In this document: in pieces, positions 31,804 to 38,334 of the stretch
How positions within the stretch are numbered: position 1 is the stretch's first letter
Layout: every line of letters starts with the position of its first letter
Source: Planctomyces sp. SH-PL62
Lineage (GTDB): Bacteria; Planctomycetota; Planctomycetia; Planctomycetales; Planctomycetaceae
Length of the DNA: 39,043 nucleotides
Assembly: GCA_945893045.1 (NCBI GenBank)
Contig: CAMDEA010000071.1
Coordinates: 1 to 39,043 of the forward strand
Direction of reading: 5' to 3'
Position numbers and translations under genes: made by a program
The notes under the pieces: model-generated
Told to the model about the DNA's origin: nothing
Seen by the model: only the letters and a program-made list of their open reading frames with translations
Databases searched by the model: none

Positions 31804-32060
31804 GAATATCTCACCGAATGGAATCTCAGTCGCAGGAGCGACTGAGCTACGTAGGCGAGTCGCTCCCGCGACTCGCATTCGGAACGTCGATTAGGCGGAG
31901 TTCTGTTCGACACTTGCAGCCTCCCGCGCTGAGCACGATTTCGAGACGACGCCCGGTGGTGTGTGGAACGTGGAATGCCGTGGGGATATGCTGCCCGCCC
32001 ACCGGGGACGTGCTTCAGATTCGCGAACGCTGTCCTGTCGGTTTGGCGAGCACCACGATC
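31804..32060 (+). other. Gene-free interval between the giant gene and the oxidoreductase
   Basis: The left part holds a REP-like double hairpin (listed separately). The rest, to the ribosome binding site of the next gene, shows no convincing promoter boxes or open frame of its own; the reading frame of the next gene is open through it, but without a credible start. Confidence 0.6.
31814..31882. repeat. REP-like nested double hairpin after the giant gene
   Basis: Two hairpins, each with a perfect 8-bp stem and a 6-nt loop (31825-31846: CTCAGTCG/CGACTGAG; 31855-31876: GCGAGTCG/CGACTCGC), flank the palindrome CTACGTAG (31847-31854). An outer pair CCGAATG/CATTCGG encloses everything, so the whole is one extended dyad. 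The loops (CAGGAG, CTCCCG) are nearly complementary. It fits a REP/BIME-like dispersed element and could also end transcription of the giant gene. Confidence 0.7.
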
Positions 32061-32065
32061 AGGAG
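32061..32065 (+). promoter_or_regulatory. Ribosome binding site (AGGAG) of the Gfo/Idh/MocA gene
   Basis: AGGAG lies 7 nt before the ATG at 32073 and decides that start against the longer open frame, which would otherwise begin at 31818 inside the REP-like element. Confidence 0.75.
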
Positions 32066-32072
32066 AGCAGTC

Positions 32073-33371
32073 ATGTCGAACAAGGGAACGCAGCTTCCTC
32101 GGCGTCGGTTTTTGAAGACGGCACTATCGGCGGCCAGTGCCGCCGTGATGGCACCGACGATCATTCCCAGCTCCGCTTTGGGACTGGAAGGCACAGTAGC
32201 TCCCAGCGAGCGGATCATTGTCGGCGGGATCGGCATCGGGAACCGGGGGCTGTACGACCTCGGTTGTTTCCTGGAGCAAAGCGACATTCGCTTCGCCGCC
32301 GTGTGCGACGTGAAAGAAGCTCGCCGCACGCTGGTCAAAAAAATGGTCGACGAGAAGTACGGCACCGACAAGTGCGACATGCACCGCGACTACCGCGAAC
32401 TGCTCGACCGCAGCGATATTGACGCCGTGCTGATCGCGACCGGGCCGAACTGGCATTGCACGATGTCGATGGCTGCGGCAAAGGCGGGCAAAGACATCTA
32501 CTGCGAGAAACCTTGCACGAAGAACATCGAACAGAGCCTGATTCTGCGGGACACGATCAAACGCACCGCGCGGATTTTTCAGGCGGGAACGCAACGCCGC
32601 AACCTGCCGCACTTCGCGTTTGCGTGCGAGCTGGCTCGGACGGGGCGGCTCGGCAAGCTGAAAAAAGTGTTCGCTCATCCGGCCGGAATGAAGTCGATGC
32701 TGAGCGGTTGGCTGCCGGCCGAACCGGAACCGGAGAAAGAGGTCGTCGATTTTGACACCTACCTCGGCCCGGCCGCGTGGCGACCGTTCAACAAGGCACT
32801 GCTCGCCGGCTTCCACTTTGAAAAGGGTGGCGGATTCATCGGCGCGTTCGGAGCCGGCGGGGTGCTCGAATGGGGTTCGCATTGCGTGGATCTCTGCCAG
32901 TGGGCGATGGGCGATTGCGAACCGCCGATCGAATACAACCCGCCGCAAGATGGCCACCTCGTCGCGAAGTACGCGAACGGCTCCGAACTGATCTTCCGTG
33001 AGAAAGATTGGATTCCGCTCGGCTCGTGCCCCGTGCGGTTCGAGGGCGAGACCGGCTGGGTCGAAGCGGGCGACAGCGGCAAGATGGTGCTCAGCTCACC
33101 GGAATTGCTCGCCGGTCGCACGGTCCTGGAGATCGGCGGCTACCCGGCGACGTTCCACATTCGTGACTTCCTCGACTGCGTGAAGACGCGCTCGCAGCCG
33201 AAGACGAACGCTCTCGCGGCCTGCAACGCCCATATCGCCTGCCATGCGGCCAACATCGCGCTCTATCTCAACCGGCAAGTCAAATACGACAACAAAACCA
33301 ACACGTTCATCGACGACGAACCCGCCAACCGCATGCGCTCCGAAGCGCTCCGCGAACCGTGGCGACTGTAA
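32073..33371 (+). CDS. Tat-exported Gfo/Idh/MocA family oxidoreductase
   Basis: The 432-residue protein is a probable NAD(P)-dependent sugar or polyol dehydrogenase-like enzyme acting outside the cytoplasm. A twin-arginine signal is visible (RRRFLK at residues 10-15, then a hydrophobic Ala-rich stretch). The Rossmann dinucleotide loop GIGIGNRG follows at about 52-59, an acidic position VCDVKEA after the next strand, the family motif EKP at 145-147, and the GSHCVDLCQWA segment with H270 and D273, where this family often has catalytic or structural residues. The start is set by AGGAG seven bases upstream; the frame is open further upstream but has no ribosome binding site there. Planctomycetes carry many such Tat-signal paralogues and their substrates are mostly unknown, so no substrate is assigned. 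It is followed by a MITE-like element and probably forms its own transcription unit. Confidence 0.9.
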   Translation: MSNKGTQLPRRRFLKTALSAASAAVMAPTIIPSSALGLEGTVAPSERIIVGGIGIGNRGLYDLGCFLEQSDIRFAAVCDVKEARRTLVKKMVDEKYGTDKCDMHRDYRELLDRSDIDAVLIATGPNWHCTMSMAAAKAGKDIYCEKPCTKNIEQSLILRDTIKRTARIFQAGTQRRNLPHFAFACELARTGRLGKLKKVFAHPAGMKSMLSGWLPAEPEPEKEVVDFDTYLGPAAWRPFNKALLAGFHFEKGGGFIGAFGAGGVLEWGSHCVDLCQWAMGDCEPPIEYNPPQDGHLVAKYANGSELIFREKDWIPLGSCPVRFEGETGWVEAGDSGKMVLSSPELLAGRTVLEIGGYPATFHIRDFLDCVKTRSQPKTNALAACNAHIACHAANIALYLNRQVKYDNKTNTFIDDEPANRMRSEALREPWRL

Positions 33372-33381
33372 TTCAAGCCAA

Positions 33382-33497
33382 GTAACCCGAAGCGTGAGCG
33401 AGGGCGAACGCTTCGCCGAGTCTGAATGACAGATTCGCTGTCGTCCCCAATGTCATCATCTCCTGGAGCATCCGCCCTCGCTCACGCTTCGGGTTAC
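33382..33497. mobile_element. MITE-like dispersed element with perfect 25-bp terminal inverted repeats
   Basis: The arms 33382-33406 and 33473-33497 are exact reverse complements over 25 bases (the left arm begins GTAACCCGAAGCGTGAG). A 66-bp centre contains a small hairpin (GACAG/CTGTC, 33428-33442). No transposase is encoded. From memory, the AACCCGAAGCGTGAGCGAGGG motif is a dispersed repeat in several planctomycete genomes. I see no clear target-site duplication. Once transcribed it would form a long hairpin between the two genes. Confidence 0.75.
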
Positions 33498-33534
33498 ATG
33501 AAATCCACCGGCCTCAACGATCAGGACCGAAATC

Positions 33535-35676
33535 ATGCTTTTGAATCAACGCTTCGTTCGCACTGTCTTTCTCGCCGCACTGATGTTCGCGGCAGTCACC
33601 GCGGCCAGAGCCGCCGACGGCATCAAAGCCTCGCCGGAGAAGGAAAAGGAACTGATCGCTGTCCTGCGGTCTGATGCACCGCCGCAAGACAAGGCGATCG
33701 CTTGCAAAAAACTGGCGATCGACGGGTCGAGCGAATCGGTCGCCGATCTGGCAAAGTTGCTGTCCGATCCGCAATTGGCCTCGTGGTCACGGATCGCGCT
33801 GGAAGCGATTCCGGGAACCGCACCCGATGAGGCGTTGCGAAAAGCCTCCGAGTCGCTGGAAGGCAGACTGCTGGTCGGCGTGCTGAATTCGATTGGCGTT
33901 CGTCGCGATGCGAACGCGGTCGAAGCATTGGCCAAAAGATTGAGCGACAAAGACGAAGATGTCGCGTCCGCTGCCGCAGTCGCTTTGGGGCGTATCGGCA
34001 GCGAAGCCGCCGCGAAGTCACTGCGACCGCTGTTGACCAGCGCTCCCGCCAAAGTCCGCTCGGCCGCTGCTGAAGGCTGTGTGCTATGTGCCGAACAATG
34101 GCACTCCGCGGGCAAGTCGGCTGAAGCGGTCGCGCTGTACGACGAAGTCCGCAAAGCCGAACTTCCGAAGCAACGCATCGTCGAAGCGACTCGCGGTGCG
34201 ATCCTCGCTCGGAAGGACGAGGGAATCCCGCTGTTGCTCGAACAATTCCGATCCGCCGACAAGAAGATGTTTGAACTCGCGTTGTTCACCGCTCGCGAGT
34301 TTCCCGGCAGCGAAGTTGACAAGGCTCTTGCCACGGAATTGGCCAAGGCGACTCCCGAACGCGGAGCGCTGATCGTTCAAGCGATGGCCGATCGCAAAGA
34401 GACTGTCATCGTTGCCGCCGTGTCGAAAGCCGCTGGCGGCGGGCCGAAGCCCGTTCGCTTGGCCGCGATCAAGGCTCTAAGCCAAATCGGCGACGCATCG
34501 TCTCTTTCCGCTCTGCTGGAGACCGCGATCGATACCGACGAAGACTTGGCTCTCGCCGCGAAGGCAACGCTCGCAGATCTTCCAGGCGATAAAGTGAATT
34601 CGGAAATCGCCGCGATGCTCCCGAATGCCAAGGGCAAAACGTACCCGCTGCTGATCGAGCTTGTCGGTCAGCGACGCATCGAAGCCACGTCGGCATTGAT
34701 CAAGGCGTTGGACAACACCGACAAGAAAGTTCGCAGTGCCGCCTTGCTCGCGTTGGGTGAGACCGTTGCTCTCAAGAATCTGCCCGTGTTGATCGCGCTG
34801 GTTGTCAAACCGAAGAATGCCGATGAAGCCGAAGTGGCTCAACAAGCGTTGAAGACCGCGAGCATTCGCATGCCCGACCGCGAAGCGTGCGCGGAAGTCT
34901 TGTCGAAAGCCTTGGACGACTCACCGGCCGCAGCGAAGACGATCCTGTTGGAAACGCTGGGAGATGTCGGCGGAAACAAAGCGCTGAAGGCGATTGTCGC
35001 CGCGGCGAAGAGCGACAGCCCGCTACTTCAAGACGCCGGCAGCAAATTGCTCGGCAAGTGGAACGGAGTCGAAGACGCGCCCGTGCTGTTGGATTACGCG
35101 AAGACGGGGCCATCAGCTCAATATCGCAGCCGTGCGCTCAAAGGCTACATCGCCCTCGCGCGAAGGTTCGCCATGCCCGACGAACAGCGGGCGGAGATGT
35201 GCCAGAAAGCGCTCGACCTCACGAAACAGCCGGCCGAACAAAAGCTGGTGATTGACGTGCTCGAAATTAAGCCGAGCACCGAGACGCTGAAAGTGGCCAT
35301 CAAACTCATGAAGAATCCGGAACTGAAAGAAGACGCCACGCAGGCAGCGCTGCGCATCGCCCAGAAGCTTGGAACCAAAGGGGTCAACGTCAGCGAACAA
35401 CTCACCAAAGCTGGCTTTGAAAAGGTGAAAGTCGAAATCGTCAAAGCCGAATACGGCTCCGGTGCGACACAAAAAGACGTAACCGCGATCGTCCGCAAGC
35501 AGGTCACGGACTTGCCGCTGATTACGTTGGCCGGGGACGGCTACAACTCCAGCTTCGGCGGCGACCCGGCCCCGAACACGGTCAAGCAGTTGAAGATTCA
35601 GTACAAGATCAACGGCAAAGCGGGCGAGGCCACGTTTGCCGAAAATGCCCTCATTGTTCTGCCGATGCCGAAGTAA
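33535..35676 (+). CDS. Exported HEAT-repeat protein
   Basis: A 713-residue protein with a Sec signal peptide (RFVRTVFLAALMFAAVTAARA, likely cleaved near residue 26) and then Ala/Leu-rich alpha-helical HEAT-type repeats throughout, for example LRDEDVASAAAVALGRIGSEAA-like units at about 140-165 (KDEDVASAAAVALGRIG) and KKVRSAALLALGET at about 398-411. Such proteins are scaffolds for protein contacts; partners are unknown. The last about 75 residues change character (KAEYGSGATQKDVTAIVRKQ ... SSFGGDPAPNTVKQLKIQYKI ... ENALIVLPMPK) and form a beta-rich tail resembling the C-terminal domain of DNAJC11-like proteins (DUF3395), a resemblance noted from memory. AGGA lies 8 bases before the ATG. A DoxX-like gene follows after 18 nt, suggesting an operon. 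Confidence 0.9.
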   Translation: MLLNQRFVRTVFLAALMFAAVTAARAADGIKASPEKEKELIAVLRSDAPPQDKAIACKKLAIDGSSESVADLAKLLSDPQLASWSRIALEAIPGTAPDEALRKASESLEGRLLVGVLNSIGVRRDANAVEALAKRLSDKDEDVASAAAVALGRIGSEAAAKSLRPLLTSAPAKVRSAAAEGCVLCAEQWHSAGKSAEAVALYDEVRKAELPKQRIVEATRGAILARKDEGIPLLLEQFRSADKKMFELALFTAREFPGSEVDKALATELAKATPERGALIVQAMADRKETVIVAAVSKAAGGGPKPVRLAAIKALSQIGDASSLSALLETAIDTDEDLALAAKATLADLPGDKVNSEIAAMLPNAKGKTYPLLIELVGQRRIEATSALIKALDNTDKKVRSAALLALGETVALKNLPVLIALVVKPKNADEAEVAQQALKTASIRMPDREACAEVLSKALDDSPAAAKTILLETLGDVGGNKALKAIVAAAKSDSPLLQDAGSKLLGKWNGVEDAPVLLDYAKTGPSAQYRSRALKGYIALARRFAMPDEQRAEMCQKALDLTKQPAEQKLVIDVLEIKPSTETLKVAIKLMKNPELKEDATQAALRIAQKLGTKGVNVSEQLTKAGFEKVKVEIVKAEYGSGATQKDVTAIVRKQVTDLPLITLAGDGYNSSFGGDPAPNTVKQLKIQYKINGKAGEATFAENALIVLPMPK

Positions 35677-35683
35677 TCGTGAA

Positions 35684-35690
35684 AAGGAAG
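35684..35690 (+). promoter_or_regulatory. Ribosome binding site of the DoxX-like gene
   Basis: AAGGAAG lies 4 nt before the ATG at 35695, inside the 18-nt gap after the HEAT gene stop codon. It supports this start over the overlapping out-of-frame ATG-like start at 35679. Confidence 0.65.
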
Positions 35691-35694
35691 CTCC

Positions 35695-36090
35695 ATGTCA
35701 GCGGACGCTCACGCGGCACCCTTCTCGAAGAAGCTGCTCTGGACCGGCCGAGTGCTGACCACTCTGTCGGCCCTGATGCTGCTCATGAGCGGCGCGATGA
35801 AATTGATGAAGCCGCCGGACCTCGTGAAAGAGTTTGCCAGACTCGGCTGGCCCGACGACTTGGCTCTTGGCATCGGCATCGTCGAACTGGTTTGCGTGGC
35901 TCTCTACGTCGTTCCTCGCACATCAGTGCTCGGTGCGATCCTTCTGACAGGCTACCTCGGCGGTGCAACCGCGACCCATGTACGAATCAGCGATCCATTC
36001 ATCGGCCCGATTCTGATCGGCGTCGTGATCTGGCTGGGGCTTTATCTGCGCGATGCCCGGCTGCGAGCGCTCATCCCGCTACGTAGTTGA
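35695..36090 (+). CDS. DoxX-like integral membrane protein
   Basis: The 131-residue protein has four predicted membrane segments: VLTTLSALMLLMSGAMKLM, ALGIGIVELVCVALYVVP, SVLGAILLTGYLGGATATHV and FIGPILIGVVIWLGLYL. The SGAMKLMKP turn after helix 1, the E in GIVELVC in helix 2 and the GYLGGATATHVR segment are typical of the DoxX-like family (PF13564). Members are small inner-membrane proteins whose function is mostly unknown, some linked to redox stress. It starts 18 nt after the HEAT-repeat gene with its own ribosome binding site, so co-transcription is likely. Its stop lies just before a strong palindromic terminator. Confidence 0.9.
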   Translation: MSADAHAAPFSKKLLWTGRVLTTLSALMLLMSGAMKLMKPPDLVKEFARLGWPDDLALGIGIVELVCVALYVVPRTSVLGAILLTGYLGGATATHVRISDPFIGPILIGVVIWLGLYLRDARLRALIPLRS

Positions 36091-36096
36091 AGCAAA

Positions 36097-36178
36097 AGGA
36101 ACAGCCCGACGAATGGAAGGAGACGACGAATGTCACATGCGTCGTCTCCGTTGATTCGTCGGGCTCTCTTATGTTCCT
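36097..36178. terminator. Bidirectional terminator between convergent genes
   Basis: Nested arms pair as AGGAAC/GTTCCT, AGCCCGACGAAT/ATTCGTCGGGCT and GGAGACGACG/CGTCGTCTCC around an 11-nt loop. The structure fills the 96-bp gap between the + strand DoxX-like gene and the minus-strand DUF1501 gene. With a short A run on one side and weak T-rich sequence on the other it can serve both directions. Confidence 0.8.
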
Positions 36179-36186
36179 GAAATCGC

Positions 36187-37575
36187 TTAGCTGAACAGCC
36201 CGTCGATCACCTGTCCGTCGGCGATCGGCGTGGGACGCGGCAGGCGCGGGAAATAGGTGCGATGCGAGTCGATACCCAGCGCGTGGTAGATCGACGCGGC
36301 GACATCTTCCGGTCCCCACGGCCGAGTGGCCGGAATGCTCCCGTTCCGATCGGTGGCACCGATCACCGCGCCCCGTTGGACTCGGCCACCGGCCATCAAC
36401 AACGATCCGGCATTCGGATAATGATCGCGGCCGCCGTCTCTGTTGATGCGCGGAGTCCGTCCGAACTCGCCCATGACCACAACCAGCGTGTTGTCCAAAA
36501 GACCGCGCTCTGACAGATCATCCAACAGCGTCGAGAGTGACATATCCAACTGCGGCAAGTTGCCCGGCCCCTCGTAGGGATGCCACTTGTAACCGGTCGG
36601 AATGTTGGCCGGCTGATGGGCGAACGACATCATCGAATCAAACAACAGTTGATGATTGTCCCAAGTCCCGTCGGTCGTTCCCGCTCCGAACAGTCCCCCT
36701 TGCACCGCTTGATTGATGGTCACAAACCGAGCACCCGCTTCGATCAAGCGGCGAGCCATCAGGACTCGCTGACCGTAGATGTTCAAGCCATAGCGTTCGC
36801 GCAGAGCCAACGGTTCCGCATCGAGATTCATGGCCCGCTCCATCGCACCGCTGGTCAGCAGCGAGATCGCTTCTTCCGAGAACTTGTCGTGAGCCTCATA
36901 AGCGTCGGTGCCGCGCTCGTTCAATCGGCCAAGATTCTCTAGTTGCGTGAGCATCGAACGCCGATCCTCAAACCGCACAGGCGCGAGCTTCAACTTGCTC
37001 CCTTGCAGGTCGGGCTTGCGCGGATCCCCCTTGATGTTGAACGCATCAAACGCCGGTCCCAGATAGCCCGGTGGATTCGTGTAACGAGCCGCGACCGGCA
37101 AACCAAAGTGAGCCGGAACCCCATCCACCTTACTGCCCGACAGCGCCGACACCAAACAACCGAAGTTCGGGAAGTACTGCCCGCCGCGCTGCGGCAAGAA
37201 CCCACTGGTGACATGCTGCGACCCGGTGTCATGCCCGCCGTTCTTCCCCTGCCACGAGCGAATCACCGCCACTCGATCCATCCGCTGCGCCATGAGCGGC
37301 AACTTCTCGCAAATGGCGATCCCCGGCACGTTGGTCTGCGTCGGATTCCAGAGGCCACGAATTTCAGCGGGAGCATCTGGCTTTGGATCAAACGTCTCGA
37401 ATTGACTAGCGCCACCAGCCAAAAAAATGAAGATGCACGAAAGATCCGACTTCGGTGCTCGGGCCTCTCCAGCCGCTTGCAGGAATCGTGGAAGATTCAG
37501 CCCAAACAGGCCCGCTCCGATTTGCAAAGCCGCTCGGCGAGGCATGGTCAAAGTGGGCCATTGAGTGTGGAGCAC
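36187..37575 (-). CDS. DUF1501 family exported protein
   Basis: A 462-residue member of DUF1501 (PF07394), an alkaline-phosphatase/sulfatase-like fold common in planctomycetes and often paired with DUF1549/DUF1553 cytochrome-type proteins; the molecular activity is not established. Visible family landmarks are SCIFIFLAGGASQFETFDPKP near the N-terminus, the NKGG-like motif GKNGGHDTGSQHV, the RLIEAGARFVTI segment, EFGRTPRI at about residue 368 and GRDHYP at about 382. The N-terminus carries a Tat-like signal (PRRAALQIGAGLFGL). I chose the GTG at 37575 because AGGAG lies 8 bases upstream; the frame is open to a GTG at 37662 without a ribosome binding site. No partner of DUF1549/1553 type lies next to it. 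Confidence 0.9.
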   Translation of the reverse strand: MLHTQWPTLTMPRRAALQIGAGLFGLNLPRFLQAAGEARAPKSDLSCIFIFLAGGASQFETFDPKPDAPAEIRGLWNPTQTNVPGIAICEKLPLMAQRMDRVAVIRSWQGKNGGHDTGSQHVTSGFLPQRGGQYFPNFGCLVSALSGSKVDGVPAHFGLPVAARYTNPPGYLGPAFDAFNIKGDPRKPDLQGSKLKLAPVRFEDRRSMLTQLENLGRLNERGTDAYEAHDKFSEEAISLLTSGAMERAMNLDAEPLALRERYGLNIYGQRVLMARRLIEAGARFVTINQAVQGGLFGAGTTDGTWDNHQLLFDSMMSFAHQPANIPTGYKWHPYEGPGNLPQLDMSLSTLLDDLSERGLLDNTLVVVMGEFGRTPRINRDGGRDHYPNAGSLLMAGGRVQRGAVIGATDRNGSIPATRPWGPEDVAASIYHALGIDSHRTYFPRLPRPTPIADGQVIDGLFS

Positions 37576-37583
37576 GCTCGCTT

Positions 37584-37588
37584 CTCCT
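37584..37588 (-). promoter_or_regulatory. Ribosome binding site of the DUF1501 gene
   Basis: AGGAG on the minus strand is 8 nt from the GTG at 37575-37573. It decides a GTG start and shortens the frame by 29 codons relative to its longest open form. Confidence 0.75.
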
Positions 37589-37664
37589 GGAGGGCAACTG
37601 ATGCGCGGGAAGTTCTTGTCCGAGAGTGTATCGACGTCGTTGTGGCCGATCGTCTCTGGCACGA

Positions 37665-38009
37665 TCAGCCAGAAGTCTTTGCCGACTTGGACAGAACCGA
37701 AAAGTAGGTGGACGCTCCAATGGCTTGAGCAATGCGATCGAGCACATCGGATCGCAGCGTTCGCAGTCCTTCAAGCCAATCGCAGAGAACTTCTGGCGCG
37801 ATCCCCGCTGCGGTAGCGATTTGCGGTACTTGTTGGCCGCTGTGATGGACCGCTTGGCGAAGCCGCCCGGTCAGTGAGCTTTCAGCCGCCGCTTCGTTCA
37901 TGCGTGAGAGCCGCTCCTGTTGCTCAGGAAGTTCGGCCTCGAGATTGGGCCAACTGGCTCGGATGTCGGCCAGCTTTTCGGGTGAAATGGTTTTGGCAGT
38001 CGCGCTCAT
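37665..38009 (-). CDS. Helix-turn-helix protein, possible antitoxin
   Basis: A 114-residue soluble protein. Residues about 49-100 (GRLRQAVHHSGQQVPQIATAAGIAPEVLCDWLEGLRTLRSDVLDRIAQAIG) follow the XRE/Cro-type plan: helix, QxVxxIAxxAGI turn-recognition helix, then DxLDRIAxAIG. The N-terminal half is charged and helical. It starts 27 nt after the stop of the small BrnT-like gene on the same strand, an arrangement like type II toxin-antitoxin operons in which the DNA-binding partner follows the toxin. It could instead be a plain autoregulator. A weak AGG lies near a normal spacing from the ATG. Confidence 0.75.
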   Translation of the reverse strand: MSATAKTISPEKLADIRASWPNLEAELPEQQERLSRMNEAAAESSLTGRLRQAVHHSGQQVPQIATAAGIAPEVLCDWLEGLRTLRSDVLDRIAQAIGASTYFSVLSKSAKTSG

Positions 38010-38036
38010 GGCAAACCTATCTTGAATAGAAACGAT

Positions 38037-38288
38037 TTACTGACCAAGCCGGCGAGTGTCGTAAGCGGTTCGGGGGATGACGGTGATTCCGTCGTCTTCA
38101 AGATCATAAACGCAAAACAAGAATCGGCCATCCGAAGTTTCGCCCCAGCAGCACGGAGCGCCGGAACTGCGGCTGTAGCCAATTCGATCCGGTTCGCTCA
38201 CCACTTCTTCAAAGTCGTCAGGGCTGACGCCGCGCTCCGCCAAGTGGTCAATTATTTCGTCGGTCCAGATGAATTCGTAGTACGTCAT
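38037..38288 (-). CDS. Small BrnT-like / DUF4258-like protein, possible toxin
   Basis: An 83-residue protein beginning MTYYEFIWTDEIIDHLAERG and continuing VSPDDFEEVVSEPDR, SRSSGAPCCWGETSDGRFLF and DDGITVIPRTAYDTRR. The order helix, E-V acidic helix, then GRFLFCVYDL strands and a final TAYD..R is the layout of the BrnT / DUF4258 group of RNase-like toxins. Small proteins of this kind are frequent in planctomycetes. Toxicity is inferred from the family resemblance and the HTH gene directly downstream. I placed the start at the second Met (38288) because homologues begin at MxYE-like sequence; an in-frame Met at 38354 would run into the end of the neighbouring DUF1501 gene. The ribosome binding site is weak. 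Confidence 0.65.
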   Translation of the reverse strand: MTYYEFIWTDEIIDHLAERGVSPDDFEEVVSEPDRIGYSRSSGAPCCWGETSDGRFLFCVYDLEDDGITVIPRTAYDTRRLGQ

Positions 38289-38334
38289 TGCTGAAGCCGC
38301 CTCAAAATGGCACAAGCGATGCGAGAGGCGAATT

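Noticed and set aside
31818..32072. Upstream extension of the oxidoreductase frame
   Set aside because: It would start inside the REP-like element without a ribosome binding site; the ATG at 32073 has AGGAG and a Tat signal immediately after it.
33426..33674. Open frame covering the MITE-like element
   Set aside because: It is a translation of the repeat arm and then an out-of-frame reading of the HEAT gene.
35679..36086. Plus-strand frame overlapping the DoxX-like gene
   Set aside because: Arg-rich out-of-frame reading; the DoxX-like frame has four clean membrane helices and a ribosome binding site.
37576..37662. 29-residue N-terminal extension of the complete DUF1501 protein
   Set aside because: No ribosome binding site at 37662, and the extension would precede the signal peptide. 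AGGAG before GTG 37575 is better.
36943..37707. Plus-strand open frame of 254 codons
   Set aside because: Antisense to the DUF1501 gene, Arg/His rich, no domain.
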